From contig VCAZ01000005.1 in NCBI GenBank assembly GCA_005784505.1, positions 2,592,501-2,656,500 of the forward strand: a stretch of 64,000 nucleotides of DNA. Direction: 5' to 3'. Shown here piece after piece: positions 22,059-34,894 of the stretch (positions are counted from its first letter, which is position 1; each line of letters begins with the position of its first letter). Under the pieces are notes generated by a model that worked only from the letters and a program-made list of their open reading frames with translations, ran no database searches and was not told where the DNA came from. Made by a program: the position numbers and the translations under genes. This stretch comes from Bagarius yarrelli. Its lineage: Eukaryota; Chordata; Actinopteri; Siluriformes; Sisoridae.

Positions 22059-24299
22059 AAGGAGATATGACATTTAATGCTGACTGAAATGGTGACAACA
22101 TGTAATATAATTGGTTTATGTAAGAAATTATAAGTGTTAATGTGTTATATAGTGTAAAACTATAGTGTAACAGCAGGCATGTCTCAGCTAATTAACGTGA
22201 GGGTTTTTTTTTTTTTTTGCTAGTTAGTGCTGCAGCAGATCTGGAGACAAGATTATGCTGACCACAAACCCATTTGCTGTACCGGAGAGGATGCTAGTCT
22301 ATAAGGCAAAGTGCATGTGACCAGTGATACTGAAGACACACTAAATGCTGTGTGTGCAAAACGAATATATGAATCGGCTACAGGGCCACTACATAAAAAA
22401 AAAAAAAATCAAATATATATCTTATATTTTAGATACCTCCACAGAGTACATGCAAGTGAGTGAGTGTATCGAGCTTGGATCAATACAGCATGCAGCCATC
22501 GCTGCAGGCACTTTTACTTTATTTCTGCAAACAATAAAAATAAAAAACCATAAGCACTAATAGAAACAGCAGGACTTCAGCTTCGCTAAGCTTCCCCCCA
22601 AGAGTTATCTCGATTTACAAGATAAAAAATAAGACAGAAGGCAAGAAGGCAAGCGGTCATTCATACGAGACACAAAAGAAATATTTGAAGTAGTTTGTAT
22701 TAGTTCAATATTAAATTATCCTGATACTACTGGCCAGAGAAGTATTATAAAGGCAACAAACAGGAAAGAGAACACACACAGTTAGTTGTTGCTATTAGCA
22801 AATTAGTGTCGCTTTATAGTCATATTTAATTCCTTAGGAAGTGGTACGTAGTGACATTAATTAGTATTAAATAAACATACTAGAAGTCTGTTTGGATGAT
22901 GTACAATTTTCTGATTTGGCAATGGATTATAGGCTAAGAATGAATAGGGATGAAAAAAAAAAAAAGTTATTGCACCCAAATTGTGTAAAATGTGTGAAGT
23001 GGATGACAGATTATTCTCACCAACTTCATAAATGCAATTAAAGTAGTTAAATTAAATTTTGACAAAGAAATAAACAGTCATGTGCTGTTGTGTTTTCTTC
23101 TATTAGACATGGTAATTAACAGTAATTTTTTTTTTCTAAACCAAAGCTGTGTGCTGGTTTTTAGGGAAAGTATGTCTAAGTCTTGCATATATATGAGAGA
23201 CATGTTTTCATTCCTCAATCAGCCTATTTATTCATCCATCTCATGGCATGTAATGCCTGAATGACTTCAGCACCAAGGACAGCTCTGTAAATCAAAACGC
23301 AAAACCAGATTCATGTAGTATGTGGATGAGCAGGAATGATTCTGAAATTACTTCAATTCAGTGGTACTTTTAACCTATGGAGTGGCTCATAGAGCAAGTC
23401 TGAGCAACACATATCTTACACACATTGTACTAATGTGCATTATGTGGCAGCATCTATCAGAGGGAAATCTTGCACCATTATGAATCCTAAAGCCCTTAAA
23501 ACAATATTTTTCTCACATACCAAGCACAAATACACCTCTACAATACCCTGAGGGCCTATCATTTGGACCCCGTGCCTGCTGCCAAATAAACTCTTGATTT
23601 TTAGCTTGCCAGTGTTTATCAACAGCATGTCATCACACTAACATACACCGTCATTAGTATGAAAAGAGCCCATGGGTGGCCTGGTCAAAATATTACAAAG
23701 AGTTGAAAGTATGCCTCGAGCTATTTCCTCTCCCTCGGCCAATCCAAACAAACAGATCACTTCACTGTGCAAAGCTGGGTTTGTGCCCAAAATCTTTTAA
23801 TGAGAAAGGAAGAAATACAGGAGACGCAGCATGTGGCTAATACTCTGCTTACTGAGGTAAAGGTCAATGATGATGCGGAAGAATTTTTAAAAACACTCAA
23901 ACACTCGTTTAAAACACTCAAGCTAATTTGTGGGCATGTAAGTACGTCTATTGTAATCCTGCCCTTTTATTTTTATGGCATTTGGCAAATTCCTTTGTTC
24001 CAACGATTTTGATAAGTAAATAGTTTTACGTTTTTATTTAGCTTGCTTAAGGGAATATTAGTGACAGCTTGGCAATGCTTTGCTTTGAACTTCAGTAATC
24101 CAATGCTATAACATTTCAGCTACTACCGGTCTATAAGCCTACATGTGATGTTACAACCCTGGTGTTTCTTCTCAAGCACTACTTAGAGCACCCTAAACGA
24201 TGGAAGAACAATCATCCAGTGCTTTTGAGAGGTTTTAATTCAGGTTACCAGAATTAATTTCCCTTTCACATGAAAGAAGCTTACAAGACTTTTACCCAG
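22059..24299. other. Unassigned sequence
   Basis: T, A and A runs lie near 22206-22219, 22397-22408 and 22953-22965. Block 23640-23790 is compositionally balanced and CNE-like. A fragment ATGGCATTTGGCAAATTCC near 23975-23993 may be a minus-strand SINE tail. None of the short open frames has a recognisable domain. Confidence 0.4.
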
Positions 24300-24323
24300 T
24301 TCTTCTCTGAATCATTCAAATGT

Positions 24324-24890
24324 TCATTGGGAAATCTTCAGACTGGACTTCACATGTTGAGCTGGGGGACCTTTTTTGGTGCTGCAGGATTTTATTCCTT
24401 TATGGCTTAGTGTGTTACCAATTATTTTTATGGTGACTATGGACCCAGCTGCCTTGAGATCATTGACAAGATCCTCCTGTGCAGTTCTGGGCTGGTTGCT
24501 CACTGTTCTCATGATCATTTAAAACTCTAGGAGGTGATGTGATATGCATAAAGCCACAGACTGAGGGAGATTGATAGTTATTTTGTGTTACTACTATTCG
24601 CAAATAATCACATCAACTGTTCTCACCTTCTCAACAAGCTGCTTGGCAGGGTTCTCACTCCTGAAGAGCTGGTGTCCTGCAGATCCAACTTGCCTCAACA
24701 CACTTACCTGCACGTTTTTAAGTATACCCAATAAGATCTTGATTAGTGGGTTCAGGTGTGTTTGATTAGGGCTGGAGTTAAACTGTGTCCCTCCAGGACC
24801 GAGATTGCCCAACCATGTGCTTGGCGACGATCTTGTATCCCATTTCAGCCTCGTGTAGGTCTACTATCTTGGACAGCTCTTTGGTCCTGT
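24324..24890 (-). pseudogene. Tc1 transposase N-terminal relic, interrupted
   Basis: The frame at 24324-24518 on the minus strand reads MIMRTVSNQPRTAQEDLVND, then DLKAAGSIVTIKIIGNTLS. That is the second helix-turn-helix and linker region of a Tc1 transposase. The preceding codons, near 24600-24645 and 24825-24890, correspond to the AKQLVEKV-type DNA-binding start, but a 170-bp MITE splits them. The DDE catalytic domain is absent because the element ends at 24300. It is dead and would have been a DNA-binding half-protein at most. Confidence 0.85.
24648..24817. mobile_element. hAT-type MITE nested in the Tc1 element
   Basis: The 170-bp insert is flanked by a perfect 8-bp duplication TGCTTGGC (24640-24647 and 24818-24825), the hAT hallmark. 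Removing it restores the Tc1 reading across the site. The insert has a partly palindromic inside, with CAACTTGCCTCAACACAC, TTGATTAG and GTGTTTGATTAGGGCTGGAG. The right side ends in CTCCAGGACCGAGATTGCCC, as in a very common fish hAT MITE. Confidence 0.92.
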
Positions 24891-25196
24891 ACATGGTGAA
24901 AAGTTTGGAATCTGATTAAATTGAGTCTGTGGACAAGTGTCTTTTATAGAGGTACACTCACTTTAAGAGGGTCCCTTTAAGAGAGTCCTTTTATAAAAAG
25001 TACCTGTATAAAAAGTACCTGGGACCCAATACTTGATTTACATTTTAATGACTGAAACAACTTACTTGAAATTCAAAACAATTCCGAATTTTTGGGGGGG
25101 ATTTAGTTTTTTTACGGTTAGAATGACTGATCATTTCCTATCAGCGGGCAAACATACAAAAATCTGCAGGGAATCAAATAATTTTTCCTCTCAGTG

Positions 25197-27775
25197 TTTT
25201 AGAAGCATGACTGACGTAAGTCATAAATGTTTCTCCGCAAGGTTATTTTAAGTGATTAACACCTTTTCGACACTTTGAGTAGAAGAGTATATTTAGTGAT
25301 AGTGGTTAAGTGAAATTTGATGATCTTCCATTAGGAATTATATAGCAAATCAGATCTGAATAGCCTAGTATACCAAAAAAAACGATATTAAGAAGCCTTA
25401 GAATGTAAATTCATGTGGTTTAAGCAAAAATCGACATAAAAGCAGAAAAATAAACAGTCTGGCATGAAAGAAGAGACTCCTTAACACACCTTTGCATTAA
25501 AATCTCAGCTTATCATTGCAACAATATCAGATTTCAGTTCCCTAAACACAGTGCAAATCCAGCTTAGCATCCTCTAAAATGTGTACAAATGCTGCCTTGC
25601 ACTTTAGCAGGCCCTAGTGAGAAAAGCATCTGCAGCAGATACAGAAACATAGACAAAACAAGCTGTTGGCTAAAGCTCTCCAGTTACTTTTTTGGTCTGG
25701 CTATATTATATGGCACCGAACCAGCGTACAAACTCAAGTAGCTGCAGCTATGGATTCTGGCTTTCACTGCAATATTAATGCTGGAACTCTGGAATTCTGT
25801 TTTGTATTTATTTTCTTTCTCCGGTCTTCACCACCATGGTCCATCACAGCTTACCCGTAAGCAAAAACATCCCCATCAGCCTCAAGCGCTCTCAAAATGC
25901 ATTTAAAGACTGAAGCAGATATGATTATTAGGTGAAAGTGAATAATACAGAAAAGAAAAATCAACCAAACTTTAAGACTGAGGCTAAAACAGAACTTTTA
26001 GTCCGTTTTTTTATTTTATATTATAGTCTATCATTTTTTGGCTTCTAGTGTTGCAACTCAAAGGCAACATTTCCAGTGGGAAAATTTGGGACAATATAAA
26101 GACTAGATACACCTTCTATCTTCCTCCCACTCTCTCTGCTTCAGGGCATTCGATCGACATGAACATCAAATACGTAGCTTTTCTTGGCTTGTTCATGGAC
26201 ACTAATATTTGCTATTAGTCTCAATAAGGGACTGATTGCTAGCAGGATGGTTTGGGGTTAAGGTTGTTATGGTCCATTATAGTGGCTAAGAGATCCAGGT
26301 CAGAAAAAAACCAGGCTAAACATAAAGCCCTTAGCTGTGCCTTTAGCATCAGAGACGGACCAACATCTGCTTGGGTTCCCATGATAAAGGGTTATTTGAT
26401 TTTATTGTTGTACACAAGATATTGTTACTTTTTTCGCTGGAGGTCAGGTTTCTATGGAATTTTTGATGGTGGTCAAAAAGGTGCTGCAGGCACAAACGGC
26501 TTTCAGTTACATTAGACAATTTGTATTACTTACTAACAGGAATCATTTCTCAATTGGTTCCAAGCTGTGAATATAATACAGTCCACTAATTATGCCTAAG
26601 GGAACATTTTCATTAAAATAGTCTTAATGGTTTTGGGAAAAGGAACGCTAAGAAAACAAGTTTCTTAGCACAGACAGAACTTTAACACAGACTATTGTAC
26701 ATTACAGGCCTGATTTGCTTTAAAACACTTAATAGGCTACGATTTGTTTTTGAAAATCATCTATCTGATCCAGATATGGGTGGTGTATGTTCAGTCAAGA
26801 TGGAAATATGGGGATAATCAGATTTTAACATTTTAGCTCATAGCATAATGCAATAAATTACAAGGGAGTGCTTTTGAAAGCTCTTTCTGATAATAAACAT
26901 GATAGAGTTGTATGTCTTATGTTCATCTGTTCTGTTTCTTGCAATGTCTGTCGAGATTTATTTAAATATTTCTATTTTGACCAGGAGCTCAACATTTTTC
27001 TAGTTGGAATATGTTACAAATAAACAATAACCTTTTCTCTTAAAGCAAAATAAAATATATAATCTAATCTATGCATGTAATCTTCTGGCCGATGCGATCA
27101 TCTAAACACCCACACCTTCTAATAGGATAAAAAGATTTTATACTTCACTAATGTACAACAATCAATTCATATTGGACTTGGCTAAAGGGTATATAAAGCC
27201 TGTTTAATGGGCTGATTGTACAATCAACGCTATGTAAGTATTATAAGGAATGCCAAAAAAAGCATCTAAATGCCTTTGCAGGGGGTCAGATGTCAAATCT
27301 AACTTAATATATATGAGGTGTGTACAGAAAGTGGTATTTTAAAATTTATTTTATTGTTACTTTTACAATTTTATGTTATGTTCCACCTTGTGAACGTACA
27401 CAATTATACCAGTGAACATTTTCACATCCTCTCAAAGTTTTTAAGTATGTTATCATTTAGAAGATCTAAAAGCTACAAGTTTGGGAAGATGTAAAAGCAT
27501 ATTCCAAGTCAGGGCTTTAGGATGGATGGAAAAGCACTGTGATGTGTTTTTTAACCAAAAACTCTGACAGCCAAAGCACTGTAACTTATTACCCAATTGG
27601 AGCATTTTTCTTGATACGAATCACTTGTCTCCGTCAGATTCACAGCAGAAGATTTGGCAACCCTGGTCACTTTAAATGGCTATTGCCCACCCAGAGAGAC
27701 GTATGACTGACAGAAAAAGGAACCAATGTTGTTTCGGTTTGTGCCCAACATGTTTAGAGGTCAACATAGCGGTGT
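25197..27775. other. Unassigned AT-rich sequence
   Basis: No gene or classifiable repeat was found. Open frames at 25666-25860 and 26252-26515 are short and featureless, and I treat them as chance. Confidence 0.45.
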
Positions 27776-27870
27776 GGGGAAGTAGTAGTGTCGTGGTTAA
27801 GTTGTTGGCCTGGTAATTGGAAGACCTTCGTGTTTGATAAAGGTGCCTGCCAAATGCTACAAATGTTAAT
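27776..27870 (+). mobile_element. tRNA-derived SINE with internal deletion
   Basis: The head GGGGAAGTAGTAGTGTCGTG runs to TTGGAAGACCTTCGTG, then jumps straight to the tail GATAAAGGTGCCTGCCAAAT. The body is missing. Confidence 0.85.
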
Positions 27871-30455
27871 TTAAATAAATTTTAAGCAAAACCCGTCAAT
27901 GTCTTTTAAACAGTCTATACCATGAACCTCACATAAGTTTAAGAATCCATACGTTTAATTAAATCTGATTAATGCTCATTGCCACTGATATAAACAGCTT
28001 ATTTCTTTAAGACGGCTTTGAGTTGTTTCCAGGTGGACCATTAAAGAAAACGTGTTTTTTCTAGAAATCCTGTACAATAAACAAACTTCAGGAGCATCAA
28101 GGTTGTCCTTCAATTGTGCCATATGCATTATACGTTCAACCAGCGGTCCGTATGTGTGATATATGAGGCTGAGACTATTCATAACTCAGCTTTTGAATCT
28201 GATCAGGTATAGTAACGATAAAAGTGTTGCTTGATTGCACCTTTCTAAGGACTAAAAGTACATAAATAAATTAATGCATGGGCAAGGCTGAATAAAGAGT
28301 CAGGATCATTGAGGTCTACACTGCAATTATATAAAATCTACCTGCGTCACGTGCTGTCCTTCAGTCCATTTAATTAGGACATTCCAATGACAGCAAAAAT
28401 GAAGCAGGAAATGTAGATGTAGACAGTAAAGACAGATGATAAAATCATGACGTGAAACTGAAAGATGGGTAAAACAAATCAACTTTATCTACTGCTTTTT
28501 CTGGGATGGGAAGTCCCTAAACATCAGATAAGTTTATTGAGAGTGAAAGGGAAAACAAATAGAGCTGAGCTTCAGGCCAGCAAACTACACGCATGTAGGA
28601 GGTAAATCACACCGTTTCAATCAACAAACAGAATTGTGGGGTTTTTTTTCTTTCGATACCGAAAGCTACACTATGAGCAAGACTTATTCTCAAGGACACA
28701 CTGATGCTTTATTCATTATCCCCACATTTTCTTTTTTATACACACACACACTCTCTTTCTCTCTCTGTGAGTTTGCTACAGCATAATCACAGCAGAAGGA
28801 TTACTTTTTCGTGTTGGGTCAGCCATTCACCTCCTGAACACTCTTGTAATTACAATTCGGTACTTAACATGTTTACTTACACCCTGTGTTTGATTTACTG
28901 TGATCTGTGATGTAGATGTGTGTGGATGAGGATCAATAAGGTTTGTCAGTGTGTGTAATTACAACACAACATATACACATATATATATATATTTTATTTT
29001 TTTTTATCACTATAGTTTATCCTGACAATTTGATTTTGTACTTTAATTACAAATAATTATTTTTCTCTTTTTAAAAGGATTTTTTTTTCCATGTATTATG
29101 AAACAAAACTTTATTGTAAACAAGTGATTATTCGGGCTACAGAGGATGTGAAGGGGATGCTAAATCAGGAATGCCAGAATGCTGCTTCGTGTTTGGTTGT
29201 TTTGTAAGGGGTTTTAATGAAGATTAATAGCTCATATATTCAATACTAGGATATTCATGGCCAAAATCTAGTTGCCTTGCCAGATAGTTTAGATTTGGCC
29301 AGAGAGATGGCTTTCAACTGAATGATGAGCCAAACATTTCTTTCAACACAAATGTTTTGCAACGACCTTTTCAGTCAACCTTGGATTTGAGCTTCTGATA
29401 CAATTAGAGTCAACAACAAAAAAAAAAAAAGCCTTTCTCTCAATATTGAACTAAAATCATCACATGATATTCAGTTTATAGAACCTTTCTGATAGCGAAA
29501 TTGATGATGATTATTACTTTTTACAAGTGTAAATTCAGCATAGTGAAAATTCAAAGGTTAAAAAGAAACTTGTAAAAAAAATTTAAAACAACAACAAAAC
29601 CGCTAAACGTGCCTCATTCAGAGAGGAGACGTGTTTCGATGCTTAAAGCTAAAGCTGGCTTTAAAATATATGCACAGCTGTTTCGTTATTAGATCACACA
29701 TTTTTTCCCTATTATGAAAATGAACCCATTTAGACCCAGATAAAGTCATCGTCAAGTTCCTCAAGAAAATGCTTATAGGCATTATGCTGTAACACACTTC
29801 ATCTGCTGCGTTTGGCTCGGCTGTCTGTACTCCACGCGGACATTTAAAACCAACAACCCTGTCCAGTCGAAAGAACATAAATGCAGGTTGCTGATACTTA
29901 CACACGTGCAAAAAGGCATTCCAGATTTTTTGTCTTATTACAGAATCTGATTAACCTTCAATGTGTGCCTGTCCATCATTCAGAGGTTATACCTCTCCCT
30001 ATAACTGTATCTTTCTGATGCTTGGCTCATTCTTGGCTTCTGATTATCTTAATTTTACAGGTGCAACATTTTGCCAGTCTCAGTCACACCAGCTTTTGCC
30101 TTGACTTCCCCAAAAGCATGATAGAAATTTCCAGGCTACATGTGGACAACAGCAGGACCAAAAAAAAAAACAATCACCAAAAGGTAGGTGGGTGAAGTAG
30201 CCAAAAATTTAACTTAAAATAAAAATTATTAATAATTATTAAATAATTACCTAAGTAACAGTTATTGTATCAGTGTTTAAAAAGTTATGTAAAGTGTCAA
30301 ATGATAAGACTATGCAAATCGTGATTCACAGGTTACTTTGGATCTGATTAAATAAAGGAAAAATCTTAAATTCAGAAAAAAATACATAAAATATGCATAA
30401 AAAAAAAAATCAACGTGAGAGATTTTACAGTAACTTACTCAAACAGCCATTATTA
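27871..30455. other. Unassigned AT-rich sequence
   Basis: It has a CA/CT run at 28740-28767, an AT run at about 28976-28992 and short A runs. A 97-codon minus-strand open frame at 29618-29911 has no recognisable domain. Confidence 0.45.
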
Positions 30456-30647
30456 AGGAAGTGGTAGCACAGTGGTTAAAGTGTTTGACTGCTAACCGGA
30501 AGATTGTGGGTTTGATTCCCAACACCGCCACGCTGCCACTGCTGGGCCCCTAAGCAAGGTCCTTAATCCCCAATTGCTCAAATGTATTAAAGATAAACGT
30601 AAGTCACGCTTGAATAAGGACGTCTGGCAAATGCCAAAAATGTAAAT
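30456..30647 (+). mobile_element. tRNA-derived SINE, full length
   Basis: The head is GTGGTAGCACAGTGGTTAAA and box B GGTTTGATTCCCAAC. The body is GCTGCCACTGCTGGGCCCCT, and the tail AATAAGGACGTCTGGCAAAT ends in TGTAAAT. Confidence 0.93.
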
Positions 30648-31047
30648 TATCATTAAATTGATTTTAGGTTTCATAATGTGATGCATGCTGTGTGCACAAA
30701 AAACAACTGACATCACAGCGTAATGGAATTTCAAAACCAAACTGAAAAAACACGCAGATGTGTTAAAATGACGCCTATTTGAACCCTACTAATAATCATT
30801 TGGGATACATGAGCACATTTTACCTTATTGCCTTACCACATTTCACACACTGTCCGAATAGGTTTTCTCATATGTGCTCTCATGCAAGAAAAGACAAAAG
30901 TGATGTAAATGTACTTCACAGGACTAAGACTTAATTTTATTTAATCTGTTTTATATAATCAGAACATAGACATTTTAAAGAAGAGGAATGTCAAAAGGAT
31001 GCCAAAAGGTTTGAAATTCAGGATTTTTGCTTTGTGTCAATCAGATC
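30648..31047. other. Unassigned sequence
   Basis: Nothing recognised. Confidence 0.5.
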
Positions 31048-31425
31048 AGAAGTAACTAGTAATTAAATACTTGATTAGTTTTTCATTGGATACTTTTTTT
31101 TACTCTCACTTGAGTAAATATTTAGATTGTTACTTTTACTTTAAATATTAAAATAAGTAAAATGAGTAAGTGAGTAAGGGAGGGTGGTAGCTCAGTGCTG
31201 AAGATCTTGGACTGCTGAAGATCAGGGTTTGATTCCCAACATCACCAAATTGCTACAGTTGGGCCCCTGAGCAGGACCCTCAACCCTCACCCAAAGAAAT
31301 AAATGTAAGTCACTCTGAATAAGGACATTTGCCAAATTAGTAAATGTAAATGTTAATGCAAGTATTTCCATATTTCCATAATTATTTGTACTTTTACTTG
31401 AGTACATATTTTAGATATTCTACAC
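31048..31425. repeat. Decayed TACTTGAGTA-type repeat split by a SINE
   Basis: Blocks such as CTCACTTGAGTAAATATTTA (about 31105-31124) and TACTTTTACTTGAGTACATA (about 31389-31408) flank the SINE at 31178-31352. The same motif set recurs inverted at 38545-38655. The parent is probably a DNA transposon common in fish, but the class was not determined. Confidence 0.5.
31178..31352 (+). mobile_element. tRNA-derived SINE, full length
   Basis: The sequence GGTGGTAGCTCAGTGCTGAA leads into GGTTTGATTCCCAAC, TGGGCCCCTGAGCAGGACCC and a tail GTCACTCTGAATAAGGACAT with AAATGTAAATG. It is nested in the TACTTGAGTA repeat. Confidence 0.9.
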
Positions 31426-34400
31426 ACCTCTCTCTTTGGTGTGTTCTAAGAATTTGTTGTTTGCCCTACAGTAGAAGGACCACGGCAAAATCCGCCTGAA
31501 TCCCTACTGACTCAAGTAACTCAAAGGAATCATAAGACTCGGAATAATTCATTAAAGGATTTAGAAGTATTAAATCTGTAAAATGGATCCAGTTTTATCA
31601 TTATTAAAATAACGTACCTTCAGTTTCAGAAACAGATCATCAGTGAAAGAACTAAGTCAAGTGTTTTTTTCCCTTTCTTTGCTTCCTTTCTTTTCTATTA
31701 GCTCTGCTCTCTGATGGAGAAAAAACTAAACAAGAAAACAAAATGAGGGCATTTACCAAATGAGATGTAATATTACTTGCGCCGAGATCCGTTAAAGCAA
31801 CTCGTTGACGATGTGTTTTGAGTTTAATGCCTCTGCCTATACAAAACAGTGATTACACACAAAATGATCCTTAATTTAAACCTAGATGTTTGGGTTTAAA
31901 CAATATTCTTCTCGGTTTGTGATTTCACGATTTTTAAAGCAATGAATTTCAACCATCTTTTATTAAAGTGTTACGTTTGTATTCTGATATATTTGTATTT
32001 TAGATATATTTCTTTGACGACGGTTTTGGGACTGCTTTGGTCAGAGATTGTTGCCTAGGTGGATGACATTTATTATTTTTCCATCCTGGACATTGTAATT
32101 AAATCCCAGGACTTGGCTCAACTCCAGGGTGTAATCAAGTGCTAAATAAAATTTTATTGGCGATACAGTTTGCGCCCATCATCAAGCAGAGGCTGGCGTC
32201 CTCTGACAAGACCATCAAAGTAGATAATACCACCTGTGCATCTGGGGACACACACATACTGTTGGTATCACAAAATATGTGATTACAGAACACTAACACA
32301 CTATACGAACCAGTGAAGTCATTTAAACTTAAGACTGAAGTGAAGTATATTGGAAATATGTCTTGATTCCAGCAGACATCAGTGGATTCTAATGGAGAAC
32401 CTCACCTTGGGAATCTTGTAGATGAGGTGTCACCGCTATGGTTAGAAACTCCCGCTAGGCAACATACTTACAAACAAAGCTACTTGCACTCAAGAGTGTG
32501 AAGCACAAGGATCCACAGCTGGGGAACAATTATCACTTTCGCTTACTACAGCTAACAGTTCATTTAGGCGAGAAAAGAAAGGCAGCACACACCTTTTCAA
32601 GGAGAGTGAACTGCAGCAATCACCCCACTAAATTACCGCAGTCTAACAGCCTCTTTCCATCTCCTTTACCACATCGCCAGACATTTCCTGCTTCCGGGCC
32701 TGATCCTAAAACGCATGGTTGGGTCTTTTCGGCAAAACATTTAGTATGTCCGCTGATTTAGAAAGAAACATTGTACTCAAATTTAACATGAAAATCACAA
32801 TGAAATTTGTGTGACGATACACACCTCTTCACGGGTTAATTATCTCTCTCTCACTGAATCCTATGACTTTTTTTTTTACAAGCGTGGGCAATAGCGAACG
32901 TTGCTGTAGTACATACCCTAAGACGCCTTTAAAGTCAATTGAAGTATGACGTGCAGCGAATGTGTCATTAATCCAACTTGTGTTTTGTGCTTGTATTTGT
33001 GTCATTTGATGTTTGTTTAAAAAAAAAAAAAAAAATTAAAATTTTATTTGTCACAAATATGATTATACACAGTACAACTTATTGTATAATTAAATCTTCT
33101 TTACAATGCTTCGAATTAAAAAAAATTAAATTAAATTATATTAAGTCAAAATATATAGAAAAATAGAATAAACAGGATAGAATAAAATATGTTTTTTATT
33201 TTTGTTCTATAAAATTCTATATTCTCTAAAATAAAAATACATTGGAAAAAATATCTGAACTGTGTAAAGCGACTACAGTAAATTGTTAAGTGCGATTGTG
33301 CTTGTGTGTTATATTATTTTCACAGGCTGGTTGATGTCATGTATGTCCATAGAGACACCAATTATTAGTTAAATATGTCCCAAGTAAACACACGTACACA
33401 AAGCAAATGCACCCACAATTGTCTCTGCATACAACAAAATCAGAAGTATGCAAATGTCTAGGATGTCTCTATATGTTGTAGTACTAAAATTTCTCTACAC
33501 TGTTCCAGCTTGACAACAAATAAATGGTGTGTTATGATTGGAGTAGAAGAGCCCCTACATCAAATTCACTAAACATCTTATAAACTATAACGCCGACTGC
33601 ACCCCAGATTTTCTCACCCAACATTAGTGTCTGTTTTCACTTTTCATTTTGTGGCTGAATGAGCAACTTCCGCACATTGCACAAGCCAGTGGAAAGCATT
33701 TTCTCTTCGGAGTGTGGAGGTTGTTATTGAAAATGAGACCAAATCTGAAAAAAAAAAAAAAACCCACATGGAAGTTGTTCAAAATGTGTTGTTTTTCCCT
33801 ATATAATGTATAGCCTATAAAAGTGTGAAAGGGGGGACAAAAGGTGGAAAATAACACCTTTACTGAAATATTTGAAAATATATCAGTTGCACAGTTAAAA
33901 ATGGCTTAATGTGTTAGAAAACAGAAGAGATGAGATAAAACAAGCTACGTTCTTTAGATGTGTTACTGAAAATGTGAAATAAAAACAATAAATAGTCCAA
34001 TACCTTAACTGTTAAGCTACCAATTATGCATGCCACTTGGTCCACCTTAAGCTAAAGCCAAACATACACTGTGCGATCTTGACTGAGTGGGTCTTCAGAA
34101 GATTTTCCTGCAGAAGATTTTCCTGCCGTGATGACCGTCAAACCAGAAACCAATAGCGAACCTAATGACGCAATTAAAGCAACAACTACAAACCAAAAAT
34201 AGTCAGGTGGACAGTACAGCAGAATAAGAAACTTAACGACTTATAACTAAAAATAAGGGGATGCTTTCACAGAGCGGGCCGCAAACTGTTTTTTAAGAAA
34301 ATAAGACTGATACTGATGAACGATGCGATAAACCAAGTTTTATTAAGATCAGTGAGAACAGATACAGTCACAGTCTCTTATCTCAACCTCTCTAGTGGTC

Positions 34401-34756
34401 ATATTGTCATAGCTGGAGACACATATGATAAAATAAATAAAAGTGCGATGACAAAACATTAGAATTGGATGAACCATATTTTATTAACTCAAATTAACAG
34501 ATCCATAAGTTATTACATATAAACGAAAACTCAATCAACACTGATATTTAATAAATTTACATATACATGTACATGCATTTTAAGTGAAATACCAAATTTA
34601 TTATTGGTAATTGAATGAATTTATGCATTTATCTAGTTTTTAAATAGACTTTTGGTAATTTTATTGTACTGATAAATGCAGTTATCTAGTTTATTTAGGA
34701 ATAGTATAAAAGTTGCTTTTATTTTCATCATGCGTATATACACACGTACTTTATAT

Positions 34757-34763
<7 letters not shown>
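31426..34763. other. Unassigned sequence
   Basis: It contains A/T runs (33019-33035, 33749-33762) and a very AT-rich block at 33020-33250. A tandem duplication of CAGAAGATTTTCCTG lies at about 34096-34125. Open frame 32498-32761 (87 codons) has no recognised domain. No gene is called. Confidence 0.45.
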
Positions 34764-34847
<84 letters not shown>

Positions 34848-34850
34848 CAC

Positions 34851-34893
<43 letters not shown>
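34764..34893. repeat. Compound (TA)n-(CA)n microsatellite
   Basis: About 80 bases of alternating TA, with one phase slip at 34810-34812, are followed by about 45 bases of CA. Overlapping open frames rich in Ile-Tyr or Val-Cys on both strands are translations of this repeat. Confidence 0.97.

Positions 34894-34894
<1 letters not shown>

Larger units (their letters stand above)
24300..25196 (-). mobile_element. Tc1/mariner element, third family, 5'-part only
   Basis: The right end, read inward from 25196, is CACTGAGAGGAAAAATTATT, and the adjoining TTTGATTCCCTGCAG is typical of a fish Tc1 family. The transposase N-terminal half follows on the minus strand. The element is cut off at about 24300, so the catalytic half and the other terminus are missing. 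Short duplications (CTTTAAGAG and TAAAAAGTACCTG units) lie at 24961-25022. A hAT-like MITE is inserted at 24648-24817. Confidence 0.88.
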
